NCBI GenBank assembly: GCA_019828595.1
Contig: JAHQRK010000015.1
Coordinates: 62,001 to 126,000 of the forward strand
From: Aphanomyces cochlioides
Taxonomy: Eukaryota; Oomycota; Saprolegniomycetes; Saprolegniales; Verrucalvaceae
Direction of reading: 5' to 3'
DNA: 64,000 bases
Shown here: positions 1-9,103 of the stretch, one piece after another
How the letters are laid out: each line of letters begins with the position of its first letter
How positions within the stretch are numbered: position 1 is the stretch's first letter
The notes under the pieces: generated by a model
Databases searched by the model: none
Seen by the model: only the letters and a program-made list of their open reading frames with translations
What the model was told of the DNA's origin: nothing
Translations under genes and position numbers: made by a program

Positions 1-149
1 ATTGGTCGTACATCCTTCATTGCATAGAGCCACTCAAGCATCACCAGGTCACCGCGCGTCTTGCAGCACCATCTATCGCGGCTGTCGTACAACCTGCTCG
101 GCCAAAGGAGGCGAAGACAATTTATCCTTATCCCCTTGAAACCCTGACT
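1..149. other. window edge, no gene seen
   Basis: No supported coding frame, RNA gene or repeat was found in this short edge stretch. It may contain the far 3' end of the broken minus-strand gene that follows. Confidence 0.4.
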
Positions 150-708
150 TCCGATTAGACTAGTGTTGTGGTGGAGACATTTGTCTTGTCCGTATGGTAG
201 ATCCTTTTCGGGCGAAGTGAGCATCAATCTTTGTTCCCCAATCGCCCCCTCCCCGCCCACTATTGAACCAGCTACGGCATCTGCGATAGGGCCGACAGCC
301 GCTCCATACACCACCAATTCTGCCACCCAGGAGCTTATTGCGAATACCTTGAACAGCACCGAACGGCGATCCAACAGCTAGGCCGCAAACCGCACCAACA
401 GCATTGCCGCATGCGCGGCCTATTTTTTCAAACGTCCCCTCGCAATTGTCTTGCATGGGGGCCTGAGCTACTTGAGGCATTCGGCACTTCGTGGCTCGAC
501 AACTCAGCGTATCCCGGACGTTTGGCCTTGGTGTTCTGGGCGAGTTTTCTTCCCTTTTGGCCTTGGACTTTCAGAACGCGACGAGGGTGGACTGCAAAGT
601 CCATGGAAGTTGTTGAGGATGCCCCAACATGACCGGCGAGTCTTGGTGAGGTTGGTTGAAGGCCGCGACGGTAGATGCTGCAAGCGCGAGTGGAATGAAA
701 ACACGCAT
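150..708 (-). pseudogene. broken gene for a small secreted Gly/Ala-rich protein
   Basis: Translation starts at the ATG at 708-706 with a convincing signal peptide (MRVFIPLALAASTVAA). The frame stays open to an in-frame TGA at 573-571, and the same frame then reopens directly downstream. A second break lies near 285-290: the original frame turns into Arg/Trp-rich nonsense, while the shifted frame continues the Gly/Ala pattern (YGAAVGPIADAVAG). The most economical reading is a secreted repeat-like protein of about 170 residues disabled by one nonsense and one frameshift change. A sequencing error or an unusual intron could explain either break alone. Family unknown. The TA-flanked MITE at 771-1225 lies just upstream of its start and may have removed its promoter. 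Confidence 0.5.
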
Positions 709-770
709 CGTCAAGCGTTCGACGAGGGCAAATTGCAAAATGAAGAGTGAAAATACAGAAAAACCTGCTA

Positions 771-1225
771 CCGTATTTCCTGTAAGGTTGTCACCACTAT
801 TTTTTCCCATTGAGTTGTCACCACTGATATAATTATTTAAATGATTCATACAAATTTATAGTATACATTTATAATACAATCTGATGAAATTTTTCGGAGT
901 TCCCCTTGAGTTGTCACCAGTCAGATCTTATTGGAAGAAATGCAATGGCTCAATTAGATACCAGGGCCATAAATTTGTCGTGTTCATGCGTTGCAGTCGG
1001 CAAACCTGGACCCAAATGAGCGTTGCAGGTTTTCATTCTCCCAAACTGGAGTCAGCCACTCGTAAAGTCGACATACGACTGCGGGGTGTTCTTGATAATA
1101 ATATGATTGGTAAATAAGTCTAATTTTTACCCAATCAAATGTACCTCGTTTTGATATCTGATTTCCTTTGGACTTGTCACCATTTTCGAAAATCATTCGT
1201 GGTGACAACCTTACGGGAAATACGG
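771..1225. mobile_element. MITE, 455 bp, TA target-site duplication
   Basis: The ends are 28-bp inverted repeats beginning CCGTATTTCC (771-798 against 1198-1225) with one mismatch, flanked on both sides by TA (769-770 and 1226-1227). This is the signature of a Tc1/mariner-type nonautonomous element. Inside, the core GTTGTCACCA recurs in direct and variant form near both ends, giving subterminal repeats that could bind transposase. There is no coding capacity. The source transposase is not visible here; the Tc1-like gene at 62.6 kb belongs to the right superfamily but its own ends cannot be seen. Confidence 0.8.
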
Positions 1226-1328
1226 TAGTTTAAACACCTCGGATAGCTAAACGCCTTTCGAACTGAACAGGTTTTCAATCCACGGACAGATTTCCATATA
1301 ACGTTATGTAAGGATAATTTTAAATATC

Positions 1329-1347
1329 CGACAAATCCAACCGACAA
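1329..1347. repeat. 19-bp Crypton-associated end motif, copy 1
   Basis: The 19-mer CGACAAATCCAACCGACAA occurs here and again identically at 13844-13862. Each time it lies beyond the 3' end of a minus-strand Crypton recombinase gene, about 750 and 250 bp away. It is a candidate element boundary or recombination site. Cryptons lack long terminal repeats, so a short conserved end is expected. Confidence 0.45.
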
Positions 1348-1379
1348 CTTCTTGATTGGACAAAATCAAGAAATTGTCG

Positions 1380-2000
1380 CCTCTGCTTTTCCTTCGTCCT
1401 TGTCGTCTGTTCAAGCTCTTCTTGTCCTTCGTTGTCGGCGCTTGACCAAGCTCTGTTTGTCCTTGTTTGTCGCCGTCTGTCCAAGCTCTACTTGTCCTTT
1501 GTCCTCGCCGTCTGTCCAAGCTCTGTCTGGCCTAATTGTCGCCTCCTGTCCCAACTCTGTTTGTCTTTGTTCGTCATTCTCTCCTCAAGCTCTCTTTGTC
1601 CTCGTCTGGCGCCGTCTGTCCAAGCTCTGTTTATCCTCGTTTGGCGCGGTCTGTCCAAGCTATGTTTGGCCTAGTATTTTTGCTGTACTAGTATGTCCAA
1701 GCTATATTTGACCTAGTTTTGTTGCTGTATGCCCAAGCTCTGTTGAGTTTAATTTGTCGCCTCCAGGCCAAGCTCTGTTTGGCCTTGTTCGCCGCTGTCT
1801 CTCCAAGTTCTCTTTGGCCTTGTTTTGTCGATGTTTGTCCAAGCTCTATTTGGCGTTTTCGTCGCTGTCTCTCCAAGCTCTGTTTGTCCTCGTTTGGCGC
1901 CGTCTACCCAAGCTCTGCTTAGCCTAGTTTTGTCGCCGTATGTCCAAACTCTGTGTCCGAGCTCTGTTCGGCCTCGTTCGTCGCCGTCCCTACGAGAATT
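1380..2000. repeat. 35-bp minisatellite, about 17 degenerate copies
   Basis: A unit of about 35 bp built around TGTCCAAGCTCTGTTTGTCC followed by a TGTCGCCGTC-like part is repeated from about 1380 to 2000. Copies differ by substitutions and small indels. Because 35 is not a multiple of three, several open frames run through it on both strands; none has protein-like features. It lies between the Crypton recombinase gene and the conserved 19-bp motif, so it is probably part of the element's 3' tail. Confidence 0.8.
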
Positions 2001-2095
2001 GTTTGTCCTTCTCCCGTGCCAAGGAGATCAACCACTCGTAGTGCTGCTGCGACTCGCGACAGAATGTAAGATGACATGTATTACACAAACTACAA

Positions 2096-3585
2096 TCAAA
2101 GAGCATTCATACGCTTACGTCGCCGAACCTCTTTCAATAGCTTAGCATAAGTTTGAGTGAATCCAGAGTAGTCGACTTCAAATTGCTCGTAAGTGTCGTA
2201 TCGTATAAACGCCAAGGCTAACGTCTGGCGTTCTGAATATCGTTTTCGGTCGGCTCGTATCATTTCTCGAGTAAAATCTTTGAGCGCACAATGTTGGCCA
2301 CTCTTTGGGTCAGCAAAGTGCCATTGTTGCCAAGCTTCTCTGCCCGAATGGGCAGTTGGGATTCTCTTTTCGACAATAAATTCCTTCAGACTCGCTTGGC
2401 GCAGCACATTGTTTGCGCCTGACTTGGGCTGCAAGACCAAGTTATTCTTTTGGATATTTGTCGCAACCGCACGACCAATTTCGTCGACTAAGTTGTGTTG
2501 TGCGATGGGATTGTCCATTTGAATTGACTGAGGTTGGCTAAACTTAGCTGAACGCAGTAGATTCCTGGGATTGATCTTGTCACTAAGACTCTGTGTAATC
2601 AAATACTCCGAGCACGTCTGTGGATCCTCCCATCGACACCAGGCCATAAGCTCTCGGAAATTAAATCGCCGACGAGGAGATTCAAACACTCGATAGAAGC
2701 AGCCACCCCTCCGCATGCTATGAAGGGTAATTCCAGTTGGCAAATTTGGACAAGTCTCAACCATCCCATCAATATCTTTCTCAGTGGAGTCTGTTCAAGA
2801 CATTTAAACCAGTTAACAATTGGTGCACCATTCTGACTTGGTATTGAGGTTTGTGGAAACACAAACGCATCTTTGTTGATGTTCACACAGGCTGCACGCA
2901 CCATCGAGACATACTCATCAAAAAAGGTACACACTCGCAAGCACGGGAATTCCACTTCGTCAATCAAGTGATACAATTGGCATTCCCCTTCAATATTTGC
3001 CTTCTTGTGCCATTTCAACCTCACAGAGAGAAAGCGACCCGTGTCGTCTTGGACAAGAGAGACATCATTCCAACGCAACGCCAACAATTCACTGATCCGG
3101 AAACATCCCATAAAACATGCCGAGAACAAGAAGCGCAGCATTGATCCAAGGAAAGGGTTGTGATCAGACATGCAGTTTAATAGTGTAGACAGCTCGTGAA
3201 TAGACAAAGGGTATGCCTTTTTCTCCTCGTCAATACAATTTTGCTTGTTGTACTTTTGGAGGCCAACGACATATCGACGAGCTATGACGTCCTGGGCCGG
3301 ATTGGGTGAAACGCCATGCGAGGAGAAATACGCCACTAGAGCTGTTTTTGCCAAGTCAATTGTACGGGCTTTTCGACCCTTTTCATAGAGATGGTGCAGA
3401 AAGTCTGTGCATACTTCTGTCGTCGCTGAGCGGGGGTTCATGTCACCATGGTTTTGTTGTATATAAAGAAGAAACTGTCGCTGGTACGTGTCATATGTCC
3501 GTCTCGTCGACGCTCCATAGAAAGCGTCTTGGATGGTCTTCTTGGATGGTCTTCTTGGATGGTCTCGCGCTCTCCATACCCGCAA
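2096..3585 (-). pseudogene. Crypton tyrosine recombinase, copy 1 (one -1 frameshift)
   Basis: This encodes a Crypton-type tyrosine recombinase of about 490 residues. The N-terminal core-binding part (STRRTYDTYQRQF) is followed by the catalytic domain with FRISELLALRW (first catalytic Arg). After a -1 frame change near 2764 come the H-x-x-R box LHSMRR and the Tyr in the CSEYL segment. The C-terminal 60 residues resemble the GCR1_C-type DNA-binding domain of oomycete and fungal Cryptons (ADRKRYSERQTL...RRRKR). The catalytic set is complete if the shift is bypassed. No other break is visible, so the gene is nearly intact. The shift lies at the homologous base in copy 2, so it may be ancestral or programmed. 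Confidence 0.8.
3525..3564. repeat. 13-bp triplication at the Crypton 5' end
   Basis: The 13-mer TTGGATGGTCTTC is repeated three times at the very start of the Crypton copy 1 reading frame. A 13-bp unit changes frame, so the annotated N-terminus of this copy (residues before RPSKKT) is probably not original. Confidence 0.65.
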
Positions 3586-3921
3586 AAGCAGAAAGTCACT
3601 TGAAATGTGGCTTTAGCTGTATATTAGCCAATTATTGTCTATATATGCTCAATGTTTGGTGCTATGTTGACGTCCGACAACTCGATCGCCCAATCGAAAG
3701 GCAGAATATATTTTCTACCAATAGATCATTACATCATTTGACGAACATCCAATCAAATAATTTGTCTTGTCGTATACTTGTATCCTGCTTATATGTCGAC
3801 CCTGGTAGATTGAACAAAAACCTCTCATGCTAAACGAAGTATTTTGATCAAATATGAGTTGTACTACGTAACGTCAGAACACATCGTTGGTTAGCCACAC
3901 ATTGTTAGTCTTGGTGGAAGG
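3586..3921. other. Crypton 5' flank, no gene
   Basis: AT-rich sequence upstream of the recombinase. It probably includes the 5' boundary of the Crypton, but no motif defines it. No coding frame is supported. Confidence 0.4.
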
Positions 3922-4032
3922 ATGGTCGACTTGAGCATGGAAGACAAAGTCACCATGCTGAAGATGATCGATGAAGGCATCCCATACGAAGACATCAAGA
4001 AGCGCTTCAAGTGCTCGGTTGAGACAGAGTAG
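3922..4032 (+). pseudogene. 36-codon helix-turn-helix fragment, probable transposase relic
   Basis: A short open frame reads MVDLSMEDKVTMLKMIDEGI and then an amphipathic stretch with PYEDIKKRFKCS before TAG. The pattern resembles the first helices of a pogo/Tigger or CENP-B-type HTH, where a transposase would normally continue for hundreds of residues. Immediately after the stop an imperfect direct repeat (AGAGTGTATTGAT twice) suggests a deletion scar. The assignment is weak because only one HTH is present. Confidence 0.3.
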
Positions 4033-4494
4033 AGTGTATTGATAGAGTAGAGTGTATTGATTGATGGACGACAGACGTTACTTATGGAAATGTCCTGATA
4101 CCATACTGTAAATTAGTAACTTGAAATTTGTATGCCTATATAAACGCTTCGATAAAGCTATACCCTTGGAATTGAACAAGAATCCCACTCCACCGCGCGT
4201 TGTTCAAACAAGCAGAACGAAGCGACATGAAGACAGTTGTTCAACGGATCACAACAAGCAAACAAAGAGTTATTCAGCAAACTTGGAATGGTCATATGAT
4301 AAAATTGGAGTGGCGTTATCAAGGCGAATATTCAAACTTGAGCGTCGTCCATACTAACGTAATGCGCCAGTTTTTTGGTCTAGAGCCAATTTTTCGGTCT
4401 AAGCATTAACCAATCAAATGAGAGAATATTTTTCCTTTGCCAAACCGTATAATTTTATTTATAAAATGGTCATAAATATTTATGCCTTTGAAAA
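4033..4494. other. AT-rich stretch, no gene
   Basis: No coding frame with protein-like composition and no RNA gene recognised. It ends at the left target duplication of the following Harbinger-type element. Confidence 0.4.
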
Positions 4495-4858
4495 TAAGGG
4501 TGCGTCTGGCAAAATCTCAAAATCAAAATGCCATTTTCAGCAAAATTGGGATCATCGATTTATGACATATTCAAAATGGAGGTAAAACCTCCATTTCGTA
4601 AAATGGCATTTTGAGAGCACCCAGTGAGTATATCCCAACCAAAAATATTGGATTTGGTGCAAAACTCTTTGAGATAAAGAAGTTCATATTTTGACCTCAA
4701 TTATTGAATTTGGCCTCAAAATGGCATTTTGGGCCCATTTATTGTAATAGAATTTATCAATAAATTTTGAAATTGAAAACAGACTTTCATGCAAAAACAA
4801 TTTCGAAATCATTTTCAATTTCCATTTCTATTTTTAGTACACGGAATTACACTCATTC

Positions 4859-5587
4859 TCATTTCTTATTTTGTTGAAATATTGCCGCTATCTTTGCAGC
4901 AAATCGTTGATCTGATGCCTCACGTTCAGCAGCTCGTATTTCGTGTTCTTCAATTCTTTGCATATTTGCAAATTCACGAGCTTCTTCACGTTCCTCGCGT
5001 CGAATCTGAGCATCAACTTTTCTTTCTTCGGCTCTTATTGCAGCACGCTCCTTGGCTGCTTCTGCTTCATAAGCTATGATTTGCGCCAAGGCATCGTTGC
5101 TTCGAACACGATTTGACCGGACTGCCAAGGGCATTGGCGACTTTGGAGTAACGCTTGGAAATTTCTTTATTGTTTCATCTACCTCATCAGGTTCATCTTC
5201 GTCTGAAGGCATTGCATCGTTCTCATTGTCCAGTTGAACTCGTTCCAAGATTGCATCTTGTGCAATTTTTGCAAGAACTACGTGCTTTGGGCAATTGGGA
5301 TCACCTGTAGGACCCTGGAGTATTTGATAGATATTAGCAGACCAAAGTTGATATACCGTTTGATCTCGAACAGCTTTAAACTTTTTCTTTAGTGATTCGG
5401 GTGTGCGTTGCATTCCTGTTTCTCTGAAGTGTTGCTCAGAAACAGCTTGCCAATCATCACTGCCAATTGATTGTATCTGTGTGATTGTGTTCATGAGACT
5501 TTCAAGCTCTTGCCGCTTGTAGCCCAGCGTCCCAGCCGGACGTCCCTTTGTTGTTGGTTTTGATTTTGGCCGTGCGATATCTGTCAT
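4859..5587 (-). CDS. DUF6818-domain protein carried by a Harbinger-type element
   Basis: The 242-codon frame has a basic N-terminus, a Myb/SANT-like region (DDWQAVSEQHF) and the hallmark PTGDPNCP of DUF6818, a domain common in oomycete and rust-fungus transposon ORFs. An acidic linker and a long charged coiled coil (about residues 170-238) follow. An 18-residue insertion directly before PTGDP corresponds exactly to a 42-nt intron at 5356-5315 (donor GTATAT, branch GCTAAT, acceptor CCAG). Because 42 is a multiple of three with no stop, the frame is open with or without splicing. The likely role is the DNA-binding partner of a Harbinger transposase. Confidence 0.75.
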   Translation of the reverse strand: MTDIARPKSKPTTKGRPAGTLGYKRQELESLMNTITQIQSIGSDDWQAVSEQHFRETGMQRTPESLKKKFKAVRDQTVYQLWSANIYQILQGPTGDPNCPKHVVLAKIAQDAILERVQLDNENDAMPSDEDEPDEVDETIKKFPSVTPKSPMPLAVRSNRVRSNDALAQIIAYEAEAAKERAAIRAEERKVDAQIRREEREEAREFANMQRIEEHEIRAAEREASDQRFAAKIAAIFQQNKK

Positions 5588-5629
5588 GGCAATTGTATTA
5601 TGGTTTTGATATTAATGATGACACGTTGT

Positions 5630-5935
5630 AAAAGTTAGGCTGTCGTTGATACATAGAGCACATGAACAAACTATCTCTATAACTAGGGAGGTAAGCCGGC
5701 TACACACTTCGTTGGTCCAGTTGACATAACCGTCTGTTCGTGCATGAGCTCATACTGTGGTTTTCTGAAATCTATTTGTAGAAGTCAGGCTGTCATTATG
5801 ATTACATGATGCACATGAACAAACTCGCTCCATAAGTTGGGAGATGAACTGTTTACACCTTGTGGTCTAGCTGTCATAATCGTCTATTTCCCCACTAGCT
5901 CATACTGTGGCTTTATGAGGTCTATCTGTAGAAGC
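5630..5935. repeat. tandem duplication, unit about 153 bp
   Basis: Two units starting near AGGCTGTC share blocks such as GCACATGAACAAAC and GAGCTCATACTGTGG. A third unit begins at about 5933 and is cut off after some 20 bp. It lies inside the Harbinger-type element between the DUF6818 gene and its right end. The units have diverged by roughly a quarter of their positions, so the duplication is old. Confidence 0.65.
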
Positions 5936-6843
5936 TAGGTTGTCATACGAGGAGCGTGGACATAGACTAGTCGTTCTCCAAATGCTTTGTCGTCTTCACA
6001 ACTTTCGATCTCGAACACTTGGTTTGAATCAAACACGATATGTGTACATGCCATTCCTCGAACAAGAAATTTCAACAATTTTCCCTGTATTGGCCAATGA
6101 AAACTAAACACGATTTTTTGCAATTGCCTTTGGAAATTGAATTGATCAAGCTGATCAATTCATTATTTCTAAATCGTTCAATATTAAAATCATAAAAATA
6201 GAAACGTCGTCAAAAAATTTTGGAATTTGGATCATGGATTTAGAATTTTGACTTTCAGGAGTCACCCATTTTCGGTTGCCAGAGGGACCCTAAATAAATA
6301 TCTTGTATGCTTGGTTGAGTTGGGTTGAGTCGTTATCCGAATATTACGGATGAGCTACGCGAGACATCAAGTGTTGCACATGCTTGAACACAACACCTTG
6401 TGGAAATCAATGTAAACACAACAAGTTGGGAATCATGCAAAGTATTTTATTAAACGTTATGACCTCTGCAAGAAGCACCTTGTTTCCCTTGGCAGCATAG
6501 AGTTCCAAAGTTAGCAAACTTGAATGGAGACCATCTCTCAAGAAAGACTTCAAGGTCGTTGTTGCAATGGTTTCTGAGACAAGAAACCACAGGAAGAATT
6601 ACACACAGCAAAATTTCGAACAGCGTTTGTCATTTCACTACTGTCGTCGGGTATTTCACCGAAATACCCCATGATTTGACGAAGCTTTTCTCTGGGATCT
6701 TTCAGTCTTCGCAATTTCAAACGATCGATAAGGCCCTGGTCCGCGATTTGGTTCTGGTTCTATCCGGATTTTTGCACATTGTAAAAAAATGATCATGATT
6801 GGACCAGCCATTTCTGGTCTTTCGTCCTTTTGGTTCTCTGTGA

Positions 6844-7659
6844 ATGTCAACTCCTTGCGCTCCAGCCGCTAGCTTTCTCGATGATTTGCTCGCCGCACAA
6901 GCTGACACCGATCTCACAACGTCACCACCACACTCCAAGGGCAAGTCGCAACGCAAGACTCCTCAAAAGGCTGGCACCAACCAGACCACCAAGACGACCG
7001 AGTCCAAGTTTGACTGGACAGACGATATGATTCGGTCCATGCTCCGTCTTCGTTTTACCGACCCTACGATTGTGAGCCGCTTTCTCGCCGCCGACACGAA
7101 CAACAAAAAGGACACGTTTTGGTGTTATTTTGCGGCTGTTCTAACGAGTGAGGTTGGTATTGGTGTGTCAGCAAAACGTCTGCGGGACAAATATAAAAAA
7201 GTCAAGCACGAGTACAAAGCCCATTGCGATGATATTGGACGTACTGGCAATGGGGGAATAAAGACCAAACCACCGAGATACTTGCACATCCTGCAAGAAT
7301 GGTTTTCGGGGCGAACTGGCGTCGCAAACGAGAGTATGTTCGACTCGAATGACTATGACGAAACTCAAAAAGAAATCGGGGACGACAGCGATGATGAAGG
7401 CACTCCAATCAAACGCATCAAACTTGAAAACGAGCCGAAAGCAAAAGCTGGAGTAAACCTCCTTGCACAAGAAATGGGACGCGGTATGCAAGCAATTGCT
7501 GATGCTTTTCGAAATACACAGCCAAACAATGATATCACCATGCTCCTTCGCACGTCGCAAGAAGAGAATCGAAATGTAATGGAGCGTGTGGTGCAAATGC
7601 AAGAAAGACAGAATGCGTTGATGGAACAACTCATGAATGCTCTAGCTTATCGCAATTAG
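6844..7659 (+). CDS. Harbinger Myb/SANT-like DNA-binding protein
   Basis: This 271-residue protein has a low-complexity basic N-terminus and then a trihelix Myb/SANT-like domain (about residues 57-140: FDWTDDMIRSMLRLRF, KKDTFWCYFAAVL, SAKRLRDKYKKVKHEYK). An acidic linker and a C-terminal coiled coil (MERVVQMQERQNALMEQ) follow. Harbinger elements use such a protein to bring the transposase to the terminal repeats and the nucleus. The start at 6844 is the first ATG after the left inverted repeat and gives a full domain. No intron or break is seen. Confidence 0.85.
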   Translation: MSTPCAPAASFLDDLLAAQADTDLTTSPPHSKGKSQRKTPQKAGTNQTTKTTESKFDWTDDMIRSMLRLRFTDPTIVSRFLAADTNNKKDTFWCYFAAVLTSEVGIGVSAKRLRDKYKKVKHEYKAHCDDIGRTGNGGIKTKPPRYLHILQEWFSGRTGVANESMFDSNDYDETQKEIGDDSDDEGTPIKRIKLENEPKAKAGVNLLAQEMGRGMQAIADAFRNTQPNNDITMLLRTSQEENRNVMERVVQMQERQNALMEQLMNALAYRN

Positions 7660-7678
7660 GTTAGTATTCAATAACTAT

Positions 7679-8829
7679 TCAACGTGAATGAATATTCGTC
7701 AAGTACGTCGTCAGTATTTCTCGCTTTTTCTTGCCATCTATATGAGCTTCCATGTTCTCAGTGTGAACAAACGTATCAGCAAGACCAATATTAAGACCGA
7801 CGAATGGATCATCACCACCAACAACAACCGAGTCATTTAGATCAACCATCAAGTTGTGCAACACGAAGCAGCTCACAATCGTATTGCGCAATGTCTCTTC
7901 GGACTTTTGATCGAGTTTGCGGAGGAGAACTCTCCATCGATTCTTAAGCGAACCAAAAGCACGCTCAACAAGAATTCGCGTGCGCGAATGGCAGTAATTG
8001 TAGTGACGTTTTGAAAACGACATTGTAGCTTCTTGTTCAGGGTAGGGCGTGACAAGATGCCTCCAAATCTTATACCCAGAGTCTCCCAAGAGGTGGTATT
8101 GCTGTGGGAGATGCTGTAGGAGATGCAAACGGTAGCCGGAGCGATTCCAGAGAGATTGATCGTTTGCTGATCCAGCGCGCACAGAGCACGATATAAAGCG
8201 TAAGCTGCTGTCAACCACCGCTTGCACATTCTCAGCCGGAAATCCTTTTCTGCAGTACCAACCCTCATGTTCAGCGGGGCGGGCAATGCGTATAAGAGTA
8301 CCGTCAACGGCACCAATGACATCTGGGAACCCAGCAATCGACTCAAATGCTGCCGCAGTAGATGCCCAATAATCGACTGATCTTGGCGAGTGAATAATGG
8401 ACTTGGATAGGTGCACGAGACACCTCAGAACTTCGTTGATAAAGACGACACCACGAGTATGGCTAACGCCAAACACAGCTGAGACGGACATAATCGTTCC
8501 ACCGGATGACAGATAATGCATACATAGAGCAATGCGCTTCATAGTCGACGTCTGGCCGAGTCTGTTTGGAAGGGGACCATTTACATCTTTCCAAACCAGT
8601 TGTATACGCTGAACTACCTCCAAAAAGGTGTTGATATCACATCGAACCATCCTGACAAACCACCCGTTTCACCGCACCACTCAATGCCTTCTCGAATTGA
8701 TCGTTTTGCACTGTGAAGGCGCTGACGCACAGTTTCTCGAATCTCGCGGCCGTCCGTACTGGCAACGTATGCCGCTATGGCAGCAGATGCAACGGTGATA
8801 ATCGTAGCGACAACGAGCTTTTCGTCCAT
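7679..8829 (-). CDS. Harbinger DDE transposase (DDE_Tnp_4 type), possible N-terminal frameshift
   Basis: Catalytic acidic residues sit in GAVDGT, LLGDSGYK and LVERAFGSLKNRW (D116, D190 and E229 counted from the ATG at 8650). This is the DDE_Tnp_4 arrangement of PIF/Harbinger transposases. From 8650 the frame encodes 323 residues. A second minus-strand frame from 8829 supplies a plausible N-terminal extension (MDEKLVVATIITVASAA...) that meets the first frame near 8655-8660, where a 1-nt slip would give GWFVRMVRCDINTFLEVV. Either the protein starts at 8650 or the copy carries one frameshift. It cuts and pastes the element together with the Myb-like partner. Confidence 0.8.
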
Positions 8830-9103
8830 TTTCTTGCCAAACCAAGCAGTAGACCACTAAGCACAGTCACAGCACCAGAACCGCTCCTAGAGAAGTTCTT
8901 GGCGAAGAACCATTTTAGAGGGCTAGGTTTATTCTCGACCAATCATATTGCGTATTTAGAGAACGTAAAACCTGAACTTTTGGCGGATCAGGGCCTAAAC
9001 TCGAAGTCGCCACCACGTTTGCGTTTAGTGTCTTGACAATTCATTTTATCCGACTCTATTCCAGATGGAGGAATTTTCTCAGGAGCACATGCAGCACTTG
9101 TAT

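Larger units (their letters stand above)
4498..6290. mobile_element. PIF/Harbinger-type element, 1.8 kb, lacking a transposase
   Basis: The element is bounded by TAA at 4495-4497 and TAA at 6291-6293. Its ends are GGGTGCGTCTGGCAA and, in reverse complement, GGGTCCCTCTGGCAA: 15-bp inverted repeats with two mismatches. A 3-bp TAA duplication is diagnostic of PIF/Harbinger. The only gene inside is the minus-strand DUF6818 ORF; no DDE transposase is present, so it is a deletion derivative that needs a partner in trans. The left 120 bp also form a long internal hairpin (AAAATGCCATTTT against AAAATGGCATTTT), like a MITE end. Confidence 0.75.
6732..8995. mobile_element. P instability factor/Harbinger transposon, 2.26 kb, both ORFs present
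   Basis: The ends are inverted repeats starting GGCCCTGGTCCGC and, in reverse complement, GGCCCTGATCCGC, with similarity continuing for about 30 bp. TAA is duplicated at 6729-6731 and 8996-8998. Inside are a plus-strand Myb-like gene and a convergent DDE transposase gene separated by 19 bp, the classic two-gene Harbinger layout. The transposase has a possible single frameshift near its N-terminus; otherwise the copy looks recent. It lies inside the coding part of an older host gene. Confidence 0.85.

Noticed and set aside
1304..1922. Several open frames through the minisatellite
   Set aside because: They arise from a 35-bp tandem repeat in all frames; composition is repeat-driven and no start context or domain is seen.
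1380..2000. CRISPR-like array
   Set aside because: Units are contiguous and degenerate with no unique spacers, and the DNA is eukaryotic.
7168..7634. Minus-strand frames opposite the Myb-like ORF
   Set aside because: They are antisense shadows of a gene with a recognisable domain.
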